Source: Natrialba aegyptia DSM 13077
GTDB taxonomy: Archaea; Halobacteriota; Halobacteria; Halobacteriales; Natrialbaceae
Assembly: GCF_000337535.1 (NCBI RefSeq)
Contig: NZ_AOIP01000031.1
Location: 162,943-226,942, forward strand
Reading direction: 5' to 3'
Length of the DNA stretch: 64,000 nucleotides
The translations under genes and the position numbers were made by a program. Under the pieces are notes generated by a model. It saw only the letters and a program-made list of their open reading frames with translations, did no database searches and had not been told where the DNA came from. Of this stretch, positions 1 through 8,906 are shown in pieces (the first letter of the stretch is position 1; each line of letters begins with the position of its first letter).

Positions 1-179
1 GAGGAAACCGATCGTGAATGAACGACAGGACGAGTGAACGGAGAAACGATCAGAGTCGCGTCGAGACTCCTTGAGCTGCGTATAGTATTGCGGAGATCAG
101 ATGAGGACATCTGCCATTGCGAATAGATATGAATTCTGTGGGGTCAGCAGAATAGAAACGTATCATATATGTTGTTGAA

Positions 180-2252
180 CTATCGACTGAGTTCGGATCC
201 GACCGGTACCGTCCAGCTGTCTGAGAGGTACTTTTCGGCGATGAAGACGAGTGCGAAGGCGGCGATGCCGGCGACCTGGGCGAACAGGGCCGGGTAGACC
301 ATGATGAACGCGCCGAGCCAGAACAGGCCGAATCGGATCGGGATGGTGTACCGGCGGTCGAAGTAAAACGGATAGTTGAGCCCGTAGATGATCGTCACCG
401 CGCCGAGCAGGACGGCACCGGCCGTGATCAGCGACTGGAGACCGAGTGCGGTCGAGACGAGTTCAGGATGGTAGATGAACGACAGGGGGAGGACGAAAAG
501 CGGCGCGGCGATCGTCATCGCGGTGGCGCACGTTTCCCAGAAGTTGGATTCGGCGATGCCGGCGGCGACGACGACGGCGATGGCGACGGGCGGGGTGACG
601 CCGGCCATGACGGCGGCGTAGAACACCATGTAGTGGGCCGCGAGTTCGGGAACGCCGAAGTCGTTGACGAACGCCGGGGCGACGAGGGTGGAGGTGATCA
701 CGTAGGCCGCGACGGTCGGCATGCCGATGCCCATGACGATACAGACGAGCATGCCGAGGATGGCGGCGATGAACAGGACGCCGCCGGAGATGTCCATCAA
801 CATGAGTGCGATCTTCGAGGGGGTGCCGGTCACCATCAGCAGGTCGACGATGCCGTTGACGGCGGCCAGGATGATGGCGATCGGTGCGAGGATGATCGCG
901 CCGCGGCGAAAGCCGGCGACGGTGTTGCCGAGTTCGGTGACGAGCGAGTCGACGATGCGGGATCGGCGGACCGATCGGAGGCGCGGGCTCCGAGCCGACG
1001 GCCGGTCGTCGAGTTCGACGGTCGCGGACCGGCGTCCGGTGACGACCGCGTAGATCGACTGGAGCACGGGGGTCGCGATACCGAGGCCGATCATGGTGGC
1101 GATGGTCCAGAGGGCGGACGTCGCGACGGTCCACTGCAACACGCCGAGCAGGGTGATCAGGACGACGAAGGGAGTGCCGAATCGAATTCCTTCAACGAGT
1201 TTGTCCCCGCGGGTGAGCCGCTCGTCGAAGAGGTCGTCGAACTGCAGGTCCTGGCTCCCGACCTCGCGGATCGAGGTGTAGTGGACGCCGATGACGATGC
1301 TGGCGACGAGGATCGCGGCGGGCAGCAGTCCGGCGGAGATGACGTCGACGTAGGCGATCTGGAGGAACGAGGCCATCACGAACGCCGAGGCACCCATGAC
1401 CGGCGGCAGGACCTGCCCGGAGGTCGAGGCCGTCCCCTCGATCGCGGCCGCCGTCCGCGGGCGGAGGCCGCTGTCGATCATCGTCGGAATGGTGAACGAG
1501 CCGGTCATGCCGGCGTTTGCGGCGTAACTACCGTTGACCGAACCGATGATCGCGCTCGCGAGAACGGCGGTCTGGGCGACGCCCGATTCGATGTACTTCG
1601 CGCTCGCGATCGCCATCCTGAGGATGAGATCGAACGCGCCGTAGGCGAACAACAGCCCGGCGTACAGGAGAAACGGCGCGATCAGCGTGGCCGTAAGCTG
1701 CGTCAGCGAGCCGAAGAACCCGCCGAGGTCGGTGATCAGAACCTGCAACATGTACCGCGTATCGATTCCGGCGTGGCCGAAGATGCCGGGCAGCATCCAC
1801 CCGTAGAGGGCGTACGCCATCGCGCCGACGACGAGACCGAGGAAAATCTTCCCGTAAGAGCGCCAGGTCAGGTACAGGATGACGGCGACCACCAGCCAGG
1901 CGAGGTGGTACTCGTGCTCCAGCGCTCGGCCCTGTCGCTGCTGGTAGACGGCTTCGAAGTTCGTAAACAGGTAAGCGCAGGCGACGATCATCACGCTGGC
2001 GCAGGCGATCAGTATCAGCAGATCGAGATCGTCGCCGGCTTCGATCGATCCAACCGCCTCGTTGAGGATGTACAGTACCAGAATGCTGCCGAGGAACACG
2101 ACGGCGTACTGCGCTCGGCTCAGCGTGCCGGGTGAACTCGCCCAGAAGAGGACGATTCCCCAGAACAGCAGCGCGCCGATCGTGATCGCGGAGTTGAGGT
2201 ATCGGAGCGTTGTTTCTCGAACGGTCGTCGGTGTCGGTTGTGCTGTCGTCAT
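180..2252 (-). CDS. TRAP transporter fused permease (DctQM type, TAXI family)
   Basis: A 690-residue polytopic membrane protein that would form the whole membrane part of a TRAP carboxylate transporter, with the small (Q) and large (M) subunits fused as is usual for TAXI systems. About four hydrophobic helices in the first 150 residues are followed by the long M domain, with glycine- and proline-rich stretches such as GMGIPTVAAYV near residue 510. It lies 42 bases downstream of the binding-protein gene on the same strand, so the two form one operon. TRAP systems use a cation gradient, usually Na+, which suits a halophile. The substrate cannot be read from the sequence; the neighbouring catabolic genes suggest a sugar acid or other hydroxy-carboxylate. 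Confidence 0.93.
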   Translation of the reverse strand: MTTAQPTPTTVRETTLRYLNSAITIGALLFWGIVLFWASSPGTLSRAQYAVVFLGSILVLYILNEAVGSIEAGDDLDLLILIACASVMIVACAYLFTNFEAVYQQRQGRALEHEYHLAWLVVAVILYLTWRSYGKIFLGLVVGAMAYALYGWMLPGIFGHAGIDTRYMLQVLITDLGGFFGSLTQLTATLIAPFLLYAGLLFAYGAFDLILRMAIASAKYIESGVAQTAVLASAIIGSVNGSYAANAGMTGSFTIPTMIDSGLRPRTAAAIEGTASTSGQVLPPVMGASAFVMASFLQIAYVDVISAGLLPAAILVASIVIGVHYTSIREVGSQDLQFDDLFDERLTRGDKLVEGIRFGTPFVVLITLLGVLQWTVATSALWTIATMIGLGIATPVLQSIYAVVTGRRSATVELDDRPSARSPRLRSVRRSRIVDSLVTELGNTVAGFRRGAIILAPIAIILAAVNGIVDLLMVTGTPSKIALMLMDISGGVLFIAAILGMLVCIVMGIGMPTVAAYVITSTLVAPAFVNDFGVPELAAHYMVFYAAVMAGVTPPVAIAVVVAAGIAESNFWETCATAMTIAAPLFVLPLSFIYHPELVSTALGLQSLITAGAVLLGAVTIIYGLNYPFYFDRRYTIPIRFGLFWLGAFIMVYPALFAQVAGIAAFALVFIAEKYLSDSWTVPVGSELSR

Positions 2253-2294
2253 GGGTGCAGTGGTGGGTCAGTAGCGCAGGTTGGCCGCCCGTCG

Positions 2295-3347
2295 TCAGTT
2301 GTAAGAGCCGGCGTCGTCGGGATCGCCGACGAGCCAGTCGTCGTTCCAGGCGTCCTGGTCCTGGTAGTACTCCGCCGCACCGGGATGCCACGGGTAATCG
2401 TCGATCGCCGCCGACGTGAGCTCGTCGAGCGATTCCGGGGTGAACCGCGGTTCGGCGTCGCGAACGGCGTCTCCGTGTTCGTGTGCGATCCGCGTGAGTT
2501 CGTAGACCTGATCCGTGGACGTCTCGGGGTGAAACGTAAACGTCACTTCGAGGTCCCAGGAGACGATCCCGTCGGCACCGATGTCCTGTTGCCACTGGAA
2601 GTCTTCGACGACGTCGTCGTACTCCGAAAACCCGGCACCGGAGTACTCCTGGATCGCCTCGACGAGTTCGTCCGTGTGTTCGACGTATCGAACGTCGGTC
2701 CGGCTGTCGTACTCGACGACGAAGCCGGTGTTGCCGACGCCGGGGGTGCCGTAGGCGATCGCGGCGTCGATCGTTCCCTCCTCCATGGCTCCGGGGGCGT
2801 CGTCGACGCCCATGTCGACGATGTCCATCTCCTCGTAGACGTCCGCGACCTGGGGCATCTGCCAGACGTCGAGCGTCGTCGCGCGGGTCGAGTAGCCGGG
2901 CTCGGCCGGGTAGACGGTGGCACCCGCGAGGTCGTCGAACGTTTCGATGTCGGTGTCGGAACGGGCGACGACGTAGATGCTGTAGGGAAAGGCGAGAAAC
3001 CCCTGCCAGGGGAGCGTTTCGACCGAACTGTCCGCGAACATGTCCTCGCCGTTCATCGCTTTGGACATCGTGTTCGTGTCGACGATACCGCCGTCGACCT
3101 GGCCGTCGCTCATCCGGTTCGTCGTCCCGACGTAGCCCGGACTCTCGATCGTCGAGTACGCCACGTCCTCGCCGTGGTCGGAGACGGCCTGTTCGAACGC
3201 CAGTCCGACGTCCCACGTCCCGCCGGCGGACGCGCCCATCCGAACGGTGTCCCCGCCCCCGCCGCCCAAACAGCCCGCCGCACCGAGCGCACCGATCGCT
3301 GCACCTGTCTGTAGGACGTTCCGGCGGCTGATGTTACCAATAACCAT
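2295..3347 (-). CDS. TAXI family TRAP transporter solute-binding lipoprotein
   Basis: A 350-residue extracytoplasmic binding protein for the fused permease downstream. I chose the ATG at 3347 over an upstream in-frame start because the signal peptide then begins properly: twin arginines at residues 8-9 (SRRNVLQTG), a hydrophobic stretch, and a lipobox ending at Cys26, the typical haloarchaeal Tat lipoprotein pattern. The mature part has TAXI-family features (GTWDVG near the start, then a long acidic two-lobed binding domain). It would deliver a carboxylate to the permease at the outer membrane face. Confidence 0.92.
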   Translation of the reverse strand: MVIGNISRRNVLQTGAAIGALGAAGCLGGGGGDTVRMGASAGGTWDVGLAFEQAVSDHGEDVAYSTIESPGYVGTTNRMSDGQVDGGIVDTNTMSKAMNGEDMFADSSVETLPWQGFLAFPYSIYVVARSDTDIETFDDLAGATVYPAEPGYSTRATTLDVWQMPQVADVYEEMDIVDMGVDDAPGAMEEGTIDAAIAYGTPGVGNTGFVVEYDSRTDVRYVEHTDELVEAIQEYSGAGFSEYDDVVEDFQWQQDIGADGIVSWDLEVTFTFHPETSTDQVYELTRIAHEHGDAVRDAEPRFTPESLDELTSAAIDDYPWHPGAAEYYQDQDAWNDDWLVGDPDDAGSYN

Positions 3348-3367
3348 AGTGGGTCTACCATCGACTG

Positions 3368-3401
3368 GATATCGTATATATTCTTTGGTGAGAGATATCG
3401 T
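3368..3401 (-). promoter_or_regulatory. Promoter region of the TRAP operon with paired GATATCGT repeats
   Basis: An AT-rich TATATA element (about 3375-3380) sits 28-33 bases upstream of the binding-protein ATG and can serve as box A. It is flanked by two direct copies of GATATCGT at 3368-3375 and 3394-3401, 26 bases apart. The arrangement suggests a regulator site, possibly for the IclR protein at 8907-9704, but no experiment or second site supports that assignment. Confidence 0.35.
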
Positions 3402-3440
3402 CCCCTTGAAAGGAGAACCGAGCTCGGTCAGCAAGCGGCG

Positions 3441-4643
3441 CTATCGCCCGAGGACGCTCGCAAGCGCCTCGTCGGACAGCACGGCCGAGAGCACCGGTTC
3501 CGTGTGCTCGCCGAGCTGTGGCGGTTCGTGGCCCGATCGCGTCGTCTTGCCGGTGAACTCGATCGGACAGGTCGGGAACGGAAGGTCGACGCCGTCGATC
3601 GTCAGCTCGTCGAGCGTTCCGCTCTCCTGGAGATGTTCGTCCTCGAAGACCTCGACGGTGTCCTGAACCGGCGCTCCCGGCAGGCCGCGCTCGCGGAACA
3701 GTTCGAACCACTCGTCGTTCGTTCGCTGATCGAAGATCGGTTCGAGTTCAGCTGTTAGCGATTCGCGATGCTCGACGCGGTCGTTGTTGGCCACGTAGCG
3801 GTCGTCGGTCGCGAGTTCGGGGCGGTCGATGGCCTCACAGAACGCGGTCCAGGTGTCGTCGCTGCCGATGGCGATGGCGAACCAGCCGTCCGCGGTTTCG
3901 ACGGTGCGGTAGGGTGCCAGCGAGGGGTGGACGGTACCCTGTCGCGGGTACGGTTCCTCGGTGACGAACGTGCGCCCCGCCCGCTCGGTGAGCCAGGAGA
4001 CGAGCCCTTCGAACATGGGAACGTCGATGTACTGGCTCTCGTCGTTGTAGAGTGCGGTCGTGATGCCGATGACGGCGTACATGCCGGCGCAGATGTCGCC
4101 GATCGGAATGCCGGGGCGGGCCGGCGGGCCGTCCGCCTGGCCGGTGATACTCATGCTGCCGCCGAGGGCCTGGACGACCATGTCGAAGGCGGGCATGTCG
4201 CGGTAGGGTCCCTCGAGGAAGCCGGAGATAGAGCAGTAGACGAGTTCGTCGGTGACCTCGCGGAGGTCGTCGTAGCCGAGGCCCCACTTTGCCATCGTGC
4301 CGGGGCGGTAGTTCTCGACGAGCACGTCGGCCGTTTCGGCGAGGCGTTCGAGGGCGGCAGCGCCCTCCTCGGAGGCCAGGTTCAATTCGACGCTTCGCTT
4401 GCCTCGATTGAGTGACGTGAAGTAGGCGGTGAGACCGGACTCGCCGATTTCGGGGCCGACGCTTCGCGTGATGTCGCCCCGGTCGGGCCGTTCGATCTTG
4501 ACGACGTTCGCGCCAAGATCTGCGAGCATCTGCGTCGCGAAGGGTCCCGATAGCATCTGCGTACAGTCGAGGACGCGAACGCCCTCGAGCGGGGCGTTCT
4601 CCGTCGGCGTCCCGGCCGGCGTCGACAGCGGGTCGGATGTCAT
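3441..4643 (-). CDS. Class III (CaiB/BaiF) CoA-transferase
   Basis: A 400-residue family III CoA-transferase, which moves CoA between carboxylic acids through an enzyme-bound Asp anhydride. The N-terminal Rossmann segment (EGVRVLDCTQMLSGPFATQML), NRGKRSV and the AFDMVVQA segment with the expected catalytic Asp are all present. The ATG at 4643 is preferred; a longer upstream frame encodes Arg-rich, non-family sequence. Its place beside a TRAP transporter and two dehydratase-like genes suggests activation of an imported or derived acid. The acid pair is unknown. Confidence 0.9.
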   Translation of the reverse strand: MTSDPLSTPAGTPTENAPLEGVRVLDCTQMLSGPFATQMLADLGANVVKIERPDRGDITRSVGPEIGESGLTAYFTSLNRGKRSVELNLASEEGAAALERLAETADVLVENYRPGTMAKWGLGYDDLREVTDELVYCSISGFLEGPYRDMPAFDMVVQALGGSMSITGQADGPPARPGIPIGDICAGMYAVIGITTALYNDESQYIDVPMFEGLVSWLTERAGRTFVTEEPYPRQGTVHPSLAPYRTVETADGWFAIAIGSDDTWTAFCEAIDRPELATDDRYVANNDRVEHRESLTAELEPIFDQRTNDEWFELFRERGLPGAPVQDTVEVFEDEHLQESGTLDELTIDGVDLPFPTCPIEFTGKTTRSGHEPPQLGEHTEPVLSAVLSDEALASVLGR

Positions 4644-4720
4644 GTCTCGAATACCGTTCGCTCCCGTAATGAGAACTCCGTTCTCCCTCGCCTCGCCCGA
4701 GGACGATCCTTGCAGCGCCG

Positions 4721-4906
4721 TCAGCCGAGATAGCGGACGAACCAGAGGGCCAGCATCGCGAACAGCGCCAGGGCGAGGACAACCTCGATGGCGGTGACGG
4801 CGGCGGGGACGTACGTCCGGATACCCGCCGCCGTCTCGTCGTAGCGCTCGTGGACACGGCCGAGCGTCTCTACCACCCGCGTTCCGATCGTCTCGTCCGA
4901 AGCCAT
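4721..4906 (-). CDS. Small single-pass membrane protein
   Basis: A 61-residue protein with an acidic, charged N-terminal half and one C-terminal hydrophobic helix (residues 34-58, VPAAVTAIEVVLALALFAML). It lies 77 bases upstream of the CoA-transferase start and on the same strand. I recognise no family. Acidic composition and G/C-rich third positions support it as real coding sequence. It may be co-transcribed with the CoA-transferase. Confidence 0.55.
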   Translation of the reverse strand: MASDETIGTRVVETLGRVHERYDETAAGIRTYVPAAVTAIEVVLALALFAMLALWFVRYLG

Positions 4907-4991
4907 GCGTGATACACACTGACTACCGTGTTAAATCCACTTGTTTTGTCGTTTCAAAGCTGAACTCGTCGACATCCGTGCGGTCGACGCC

Positions 4992-6209
4992 CTAGAAGCC
5001 GGTCGTCCCGTCGAGCAAGTGCTCCTCGACGACCGCGTCGTCGAGTTCAACGCCGAGGCCCGGCGTCTCCGGGACCTCGATGGAGCCGTCCCGAATCAGC
5101 GGTTGGTCGCGCTCGATCAGGTCGTCCCACCAGTCGACCTCGAGCGCGTGGAACTCGAGGACGTCGAAGTTGGGGATCACCGCGCCGAGGTGGACGCAGG
5201 CCATCGTCCCGATCGGGCTACAGACGTTGTGCGGCGAGATCGGGATGTAGTTTTCTTCGGCGCGGTCGGCGATGCGCATCGTTTCGCCGAGGCCGCCGAC
5301 GGTCGTCGGATCGGGCGTGACGATGTCGACGCCGTGGTCGTAGAGCAGGCCCGAGAGTTCGTGGACGCGAAATCGGTTCTCGCCGGTGGCGACCGGCGTG
5401 CGGGTGGCCGTCGTGACTTCTTTCTGGGCGTCCATGTTCTCGGGCGGGACGAGGTCTTCGAGCCACATGAGATCGTAGGGCTCGAGTTCGTATGCGAGGC
5501 GTTTCGCGCTCTCGACGGAGTAGTCCCAGTGGCAGTCGAACGCGAGGTCGACATCGTCGCCGATTGCCTCGCGGACGGCCGCGACGATCTCGCGTTTCTC
5601 CTCGATCGCGCCGTTCGTGAGTCGCCCGTTGAACGGGTCCGGATCGTTGTCCCGCTCGAGGTCGAGGTCGAACTTGAGGGCGCTAAAGCCCATGTCGACG
5701 ACGCGGCGGGCCTCGTTCGCGTACGCCTGGGGCGAGTAGGCCTCGGCGTCCGCGTAGTCGGTGGAGCCGTCCTCGACGGCGTAGGCCTCGCCGGCGTGGC
5801 AGTCGCAGTAGATGCGGACCTCGTCGCGGAGTTTGCTGCCGAGCAACTGGTAAACCGGCAGGTCGAGGAGCTTCCCGGCGGCGTCCCAGAGGGCGAGTTC
5901 GATGCCGGAGGCGGCGGTGACGACCTTGCCGGTCGTGCCGCCGTGGCCGGACATCTCCTGGATGATTCGCCTGTAGAGACGCTGGACATCGAGCGGGTTC
6001 TCGCCGAGCAGGAAGCGTTCGGTGTACTCGACGAGTTCGGGGACGCCGCCGCCGCGGTAGGCTTCGCCGATGCCGGTGACGCCGGCGTCGGTTTCGATCT
6101 TGACGAGGTTCCACTCGAAGTTGCCCTCGACGACGCAGGTGTCGATGGCGGTGATTTCGACGGTGCGGCTGTCGGCTCGGTTCGCGATCTGGTTGGAGAA
6201 GTCTTTCAT
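4992..6209 (-). CDS. Enolase-superfamily sugar-acid dehydratase (mandelate racemase/muconate lactonizing family)
   Basis: A 405-residue enolase-superfamily protein. It shows the metal-binding acidic series and catalytic segments of the aldonate dehydratase type: KFDLD, FDCHWDY, WLEDLVPPEN, TGEN, PDPTTVGGLGE and SPHNVCSP. The EDxxPPEN form and the D-C-H near the first metal ligand resemble gluconate, galactonate and xylonate dehydratases. These remove water from an aldonate to give a 2-keto-3-deoxy acid. The ATG at 6209 removes an Arg-rich upstream extension. The second enolase-family gene lies 118 bases upstream on the same strand. Exact substrate unknown. Confidence 0.9.
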   Translation of the reverse strand: MKDFSNQIANRADSRTVEITAIDTCVVEGNFEWNLVKIETDAGVTGIGEAYRGGGVPELVEYTERFLLGENPLDVQRLYRRIIQEMSGHGGTTGKVVTAASGIELALWDAAGKLLDLPVYQLLGSKLRDEVRIYCDCHAGEAYAVEDGSTDYADAEAYSPQAYANEARRVVDMGFSALKFDLDLERDNDPDPFNGRLTNGAIEEKREIVAAVREAIGDDVDLAFDCHWDYSVESAKRLAYELEPYDLMWLEDLVPPENMDAQKEVTTATRTPVATGENRFRVHELSGLLYDHGVDIVTPDPTTVGGLGETMRIADRAEENYIPISPHNVCSPIGTMACVHLGAVIPNFDVLEFHALEVDWWDDLIERDQPLIRDGSIEVPETPGLGVELDDAVVEEHLLDGTTGF

Positions 6210-6327
6210 GGTGTCTGTAAGTCGGTCGGCGACGGGGCGGAGTTCGGTTCGCCGGGAAGGTCGGGTGTCGATTCGGTCAGCTGTGTTCTCCGCGCGGTGT
6301 CGGTGCTTTCGGGCGGGCGCGTTCGTC

Positions 6328-7440
6328 TCATCGCTCGTATCGGAACCGCTCGATCGCATTCTCGTCCAATCGGATGCCGTGTCCCGGCTCGTCCGGCAGG
6401 GAAATCGTGCCGTCGTCGTCCGGGCGCAGCGGCGCTTCGACGATGTCGTCGAAGACCTTCACGTCCATGTCGCGGTAGAAGTACTCCACCCAGAGGGCGT
6501 TCTCGATCGAGCCGACCAGCGAGGCGTGGAGGTTCCAGTTGTAGTGAGGCGCGATCGGCACGTCGAGCGCCGCCGCGTAGTGGGCGATCTTGAGCCACTC
6601 CGTGATGCCGCCACAGACCGTCGCGTCCGGCTGGAGGATGGTCGCCGCGCCGTCGCTGTACAGGCGCTCGAAGTCGTAGCGTGGACCCTCGAGTTCACCC
6701 GTCGCGACCGGGTACGAGATCGCGTCGTTGACCGCGGTCATCGCCTCGGTGCTGTCGATCATGACCGGTTCTTCGATGAAGTACGGGTCGTAGGGTTCGA
6801 ACGCGCGACAGTTGCGGACGGCTTCCGTCGCGCTCGACCAGGCCCCGTTGGCGTCGAGCAACAGGGTCCGCTTGTCGCCGATCTCCTCGCGGACGGCCGC
6901 GACGCGGTCGGCTTCCGCTTCGGGGGACCGCCGACCGACCTTCATCTTGACGACGTCGTGGCCCTCGTCGACGTAGCGGCGCATCTCCTCGCGCAGCCCC
7001 TCGTGACCCTTGTCGTCGCGGTAGTAGCCGCCGCTGGCGTAGGCGGGGACCGCGTCGGCGTGGCCGCCGAGGAGTTTGTACAGCGGCTGCTCGGCGATCT
7101 TCGCTTTCAGGTCCCACAGCGCGATGTCGACGGTCGAAATCGCCCGCAGGAGGAGTCCGGAGCGGCCGATCTGCACGGTCCCGTCGTACATCTCTCGCCA
7201 CAGCCGTTCGGTGTCCCGGGGGTCCTCGCCGACGAGCATCGGCTCGAGGAGCGACTCCACCGCCCGCGAGATCAGGTGCGCGCCCTCGTACCCGAGCGAG
7301 TAGCCGACGCCCTCGCGGCCGTCCGCGGTGCGAACGAACGTGATCGCGTGGTCGCGGGCGGTCAGCGTCCGATTCGAGAAGGATACCGGCTCCGCCAGCG
7401 GGATCTCTACCGGAACGCTCTCGATTGCTGTGATCTCCAC
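6328..7440 (-). CDS. Mandelate racemase/muconate lactonizing enzyme family protein
   Basis: A 370-residue enolase-superfamily member distinct from its neighbour. The N-terminal capping domain is followed by a barrel with the KxK pair (VKMKVG), metal ligands in LLLDANGAW, FIEEPV and ATGELE, the Asp of LQPDATVCGG and the His of APHYNWN. That Asp-His dyad plus KxK marks the mandelate-racemase subgroup, which includes racemases and acid-sugar dehydratases. It starts 136 bases from the divergent LarA-like gene. Having two different members in one cluster suggests two stereoisomers or two successive substrates. Confidence 0.9.
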   Translation of the reverse strand: MEITAIESVPVEIPLAEPVSFSNRTLTARDHAITFVRTADGREGVGYSLGYEGAHLISRAVESLLEPMLVGEDPRDTERLWREMYDGTVQIGRSGLLLRAISTVDIALWDLKAKIAEQPLYKLLGGHADAVPAYASGGYYRDDKGHEGLREEMRRYVDEGHDVVKMKVGRRSPEAEADRVAAVREEIGDKRTLLLDANGAWSSATEAVRNCRAFEPYDPYFIEEPVMIDSTEAMTAVNDAISYPVATGELEGPRYDFERLYSDGAATILQPDATVCGGITEWLKIAHYAAALDVPIAPHYNWNLHASLVGSIENALWVEYFYRDMDVKVFDDIVEAPLRPDDDGTISLPDEPGHGIRLDENAIERFRYER

Positions 7441-7576
7441 AGTCGGTGCACGTCAAACGGTACCAAAAACCATCCACCATCCGGCAAGTGTCGCCTGTGG
7501 TTACGGTTCAGATTCAACCCTCCCGGCACCGATCCCGTTTCACGACGCGAAACCCAGCATGTAGCCGATAGTATAT

Positions 7577-8902
7577 ATGCCAGGATCGAGACAAGCCGCT
7601 ATGGAGTTCCCCGATCGGCGCGACCTCCAGGACCTGCTCGACCCGCAGCCGCTCCCGTCGTTCGCACGCGTTCGCTACGACCCGGCCACCGAGACGCTCG
7701 ACGCACCGCTCGAAACGGTCCGCGACGAACTGGGGCGACTCCCGCTCGACGAACTCGAACCGGGCGCAACCGTGGCGGTCGGCCTCGGCAGTAGAGGGAT
7801 TCACCGGATCGCGGACATCGCCGCCGAGACGGTTACCATGCTCGACGAGCGGGGATTCGAGCCGATAATTATCCCCGCGATGGGGAGCCACGGCGGCGCG
7901 ACGCCCGAGGGCCAGCGCGAAATCCTCGCCGCGCTCGGGATCAGCGAGGAGCGCGTCGGTGCTCCCGTCGAAGCCACGATGGCCGTCGAGCAGGTCGACG
8001 AGGTCGCCGTCGGCGACACGGCCACACCGGTCTACTTCTCCGCCGCCGCACTCGAGGCGGACGCGGTGCTGGTGATCAACCGGATCAAACCGCACACGAA
8101 CTTCACCGGTCGGATCGAAAGCGGATGCTGCAAGATGCTCGCCGTCGGCCTCGGAAAACAGCGAGGCGCGCAGGCGTTTCACTCGACGGCACTCGCGGAA
8201 GGCTACGTCCCCACCATCGAGGCGCTAACCGCCGCCATCCGTAACGCCACCCCGCTGCTCGGCGGCCTCGCGCTCGTCGAAAACTTCCGCGAGGAACTCG
8301 GTCACATCGAGGCGATTCCGGCGTCCGAACTCGAAACGCGCGAACCCGAACTGCTCGAGCGGGCGACCGCAGAGATGGCGACGCTTCCAGTCGACGACAT
8401 CGACCTCCTCGTCGTCGACGAACTCGGGAAGGAGATCTCCGGCGCGGGCATGGACACGAACGTGATCGGCCGGTATCGCGTCATCAACGCGCCCGATCCC
8501 GACGAGCCCTCGATCGATCTCATCTACGCGCGCGGACTTACCGAGGAGACGAAGGGCAACGGCAACGGCATCGGCCTCGCGGACATCACGCGCCGGCGAG
8601 CGATCGAGCAACTCGACCTTCAGAAAGTGTACGCGAACGCCTTGACCAGCGGCTCGCTCGCCAAGGCGAAACTCCCGCCCGTCGCGCCGGACGACGAACT
8701 CGCGCTTCGAATCGCGCTGCCCGCCCTCGGCGGCTACGATCCCGCCACCGCCCGTATCGTCTGGATCGAGAACACGACCGACCTCGCCGAGTTCCGCGTC
8801 TCCGAGACGCTCGCCGCTGCACTCGAGAGCGATGACAACGTTACCGTGCTCGAACGGGAACGGTTGCGGTTCGAGGACGGCACCGCGACGTTCGAGGCTT
8901 GA
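7577..8902 (+). CDS. LarA-like nickel-pincer racemase family protein (DUF2088)
   Basis: A 441-residue protein with the DUF2088/LarA layout: an N-terminal domain with MGSHGGATPEGQ and a central segment INRIKPHTNFTGRIESG followed by CCKMLAVGLGKQRGAQAFH, rich in His and Lys where LarA binds its NPN nickel pincer cofactor. Family members racemise or epimerise alpha-hydroxy acids. ATG 7577 is just downstream of AGTATATATG, so a start at 7601 (MEFPDRR) is also possible. It is transcribed away from the dehydratase operon. No larB, larC or larE cofactor genes are in the window, so cofactor supply must be elsewhere or the activity differs. Confidence 0.85.
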   Translation: MPGSRQAAMEFPDRRDLQDLLDPQPLPSFARVRYDPATETLDAPLETVRDELGRLPLDELEPGATVAVGLGSRGIHRIADIAAETVTMLDERGFEPIIIPAMGSHGGATPEGQREILAALGISEERVGAPVEATMAVEQVDEVAVGDTATPVYFSAAALEADAVLVINRIKPHTNFTGRIESGCCKMLAVGLGKQRGAQAFHSTALAEGYVPTIEALTAAIRNATPLLGGLALVENFREELGHIEAIPASELETREPELLERATAEMATLPVDDIDLLVVDELGKEISGAGMDTNVIGRYRVINAPDPDEPSIDLIYARGLTEETKGNGNGIGLADITRRRAIEQLDLQKVYANALTSGSLAKAKLPPVAPDDELALRIALPALGGYDPATARIVWIENTTDLAEFRVSETLAAALESDDNVTVLERERLRFEDGTATFEA

Positions 8903-8906
8903 CAGG

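Noticed and set aside
468-2135. A 555-codon open frame antisense to the TRAP permease
   Set aside because: Composition is Asp/Gly/Arg-rich without hydrophobic cores or motifs. It mirrors the GC-rich third positions of the real gene. Similar long antisense frames at 17080-19164, 44509-46263 and 60627-62768 were rejected for the same reason.
3348-4919. N-terminal extensions of the CoA-transferase and binding-protein frames
   Set aside because: The upstream parts are Arg-rich or lack a signal peptide; downstream ATGs give family-like N-termini.
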